Below, piece by piece: positions 5,827 through 6,556 of a DNA stretch of 6,556 nucleotides. This DNA comes from Desulfurococcales archaeon (lineage in GTDB: Archaea > Thermoproteota > Thermoprotei_A > Sulfolobales > WANQ01), in the NCBI GenBank assembly GCA_027043985.1, contig JALUDQ010000011.1:1-6556 (forward strand), read 5' to 3'. The position numbers and the translations under genes were made by a program. Within the stretch, counting starts at the first letter, position 1. Each line of letters starts with the position of its first letter. The notes under the pieces are model-generated. The model saw nothing but the letters and a program-made list of their open reading frames with translations, was not told the origin of the DNA and ran no database searches.

Positions 5827-5870
5827 TTAGAACTACTAATAATAATAGCTTATAAACGAGTTGGTTCTAA
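5827..5870. repeat. Inverted repeat enclosing a TATA box
   Basis: TTAGAACTA (5827-5835) pairs with TGGTTCTAA (5862-5870) over nine positions, with one wobble in plus-strand RNA, around a 26-base centre. The centre contains AGCTTATAAAC (5848-5858), which reads as a TATA box in either direction: towards the ZIP gene with initiation near 5879, or towards the GC-rich island on the minus strand near 5827. It may be an operator for a dimeric regulator or a chance match in AT-rich DNA. Confidence 0.3.
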
Positions 5871-5882
5871 ACAATAACGACC

Positions 5883-5896
5883 TACTTAAACATATC
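5883..5896 (+). promoter_or_regulatory. Alternative TATA-like box for the ZIP gene
   Basis: TACTTAAACATAT lies about 43 bases before the TTG at 5932 and would give initiation near 5915 with a short leader that still includes the GGTGG ribosome binding site. It competes with the stronger-looking box at 5848-5858. Confidence 0.3.
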
Positions 5897-5919
5897 AGTG
5901 ACAATAGTTTTTAAGTGAT

Positions 5920-5924
5920 GGTGG
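5920..5924 (+). promoter_or_regulatory. Ribosome binding site deciding the ZIP TTG start
   Basis: GGTGG, preceded by AGTGAT, resembles the archaeal Shine-Dalgarno GGAGGTGAT and stands 7 bases before the TTG at 5932. It favours this start over the ATG at 5974, which would shorten the protein by 14 residues. Confidence 0.5.
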
Positions 5925-5931
5925 ATACGAA

Positions 5932-6556
5932 TTGATAGAGGGTTTTGGAGGATTTATATCGTATCTAGAACATATGCCGTTACTAATAAGAGTTTTAATC
6001 GTAGGGTCTATTCCAGCTATACTAACAATTCTTGGCAGTATCCCAATATTCTTTGGCTTAAAACTGGAGGAGAAAATAACTGATGCTGGTATGGGTTTTG
6101 CTGCAGGAGTAATGACTGTTGCCTCTTTCACTAGCCTACTAATACCGTCAATAGAGATTGGGGGAATAACCATTAGTATTATAGGATTCGCGCTTGGAGT
6201 AGTTGTAGTAAAGTTCTTAGACTTACTTATACCACATATGCATATAACGAAGGGTTATGAGGGAGGGATTCACCCGGTTAAATTGAGGAAGGCATGGCTT
6301 ATAGCTTTAGCAATGATAATACATAATATACCCGAGGGAATGGCTGTAGGTGCTGCAGCAACTTATAGTCTCGTAGACGGTCTTGTCTTAGCAATAGCTA
6401 TAGGTCTTCAAGATGTTCCGGAGGGACTAGCTGTAGCCCTACCTATAGCCGCTGCTACAGGTAATAAGAAGAGAGCATTCGCTATAGGCTCTTTTAGCGG
6501 TATAATAGAGGCTTTCGCCGCTATTATACCACCATTACTAATAGGTCTAATACCAG
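5932..6556 (+). CDS. ZIP-family metal transporter (3' end outside window)
   Basis: Membrane transporter of the ZIP family (GufA-like branch), importing divalent metals such as zinc, iron or manganese. The 208 codons present cover most of the usual 250-270. Seen: a short N-terminal amphipathic stretch, span 1 at about 18-43, span 2 with GFAAGVMTVASFTSLLIP (55-72) and span 3 at about 79-100. A loop with H102-M-H104 and H114 is a likely cytoplasmic metal-binding loop. The metal-site motifs are HNIPEG (131-136) in span 4 and QDVPEG (160-165) in span 5, followed by SGIIEAF (189-195) with the conserved E193 in span 6. The frame is open to the last base, so the gene is cut by the window edge and not shown to be broken. 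TTG at 5932 is chosen because of a well-spaced GGTGG; an in-frame TAG lies at 5905. It diverges from the MATE gene across the GC-rich island. Confidence 0.92.
   Translation, partial: MIEGFGGFISYLEHMPLLIRVLIVGSIPAILTILGSIPIFFGLKLEEKITDAGMGFAAGVMTVASFTSLLIPSIEIGGITISIIGFALGVVVVKFLDLLIPHMHITKGYEGGIHPVKLRKAWLIALAMIIHNIPEGMAVGAAATYSLVDGLVLAIAIGLQDVPEGLAVALPIAAATGNKKRAFAIGSFSGIIEAFAAIIPPLLIGLIP

Noticed and set aside
5757..5830. Box C/D guide RNA at the GC-rich island
   Set aside because: No RTGATGA box C and no correctly placed CTGA box D on either strand; GGGATGAG on the minus strand alone is not enough.
5863..5872. GGTTCTAAAC resembling a tRNA T-loop
   Set aside because: The flanks do not form a 5-bp T stem, and no acceptor, D or anticodon arm can be built around it.
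1..6556. Mobile element, CRISPR array or defence system
   Set aside because: No transposase, integrase, Cas or toxin-like protein, no regularly spaced repeats and no terminal inverted repeats with target duplications were seen; the genes are ordinary chromosomal families.

Overview
The window looks like chromosomal DNA of a hyperthermophilic archaeon, most likely a crenarchaeote of the Desulfurococcales type. This is inferred from the AT-rich composition, the many ATA/AGA/AGG codons, GTG and TTG start codons, AT-rich TATA-like boxes placed for leaderless or short-leader transcripts, GGTGAT-like ribosome binding sites, and the protein families. No rRNA, tRNA, CRISPR or transposon is present to fix the taxonomy. 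There are seven complete protein genes and one cut by the right edge. Five of the eight encode integral membrane proteins, so this is mainly a transport neighbourhood.

Left part (1-2277, all plus strand): a TauE/SafE-type anion exporter is followed 18 bases later by a small DUF1634-type membrane protein; the two look like one transcription unit. After a short AT-rich gap comes an FMN nitroreductase whose layout resembles iodotyrosine deiodinase. Next is an orphan 99-residue protein with its own promoter region, which carries a perfect 12-bp palindrome.

Middle part (2278-4304): an EamA/DMT 10-TM transporter lies on the minus strand and converges on the orphan gene; a 12-bp inverted repeat sits across the shared 3' ends. 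Divergent from it, across a 276-base AT-rich gap with two nested inverted repeats, is a SAM hydroxide adenosyltransferase homologue (DUF62). This protein keeps the family fold signatures but has lost two of the three residues of the described Asp-Arg-His triad.

Right part (4305-6556): a MATE-family exporter on the minus strand ends 5 bases from the DUF62 stop. Divergent from it is a ZIP-family metal transporter on the plus strand, started by TTG and running off the window. The 304-base region between them holds promoters for both genes and a compact GC-rich island of about 58 bases. The island can fold in two mutually exclusive ways and is the best candidate for an undescribed structured RNA or control element.

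Nothing shows that the eight genes form one pathway. The two most unusual items are the triad-altered DUF62 protein and the GC-rich structured island.
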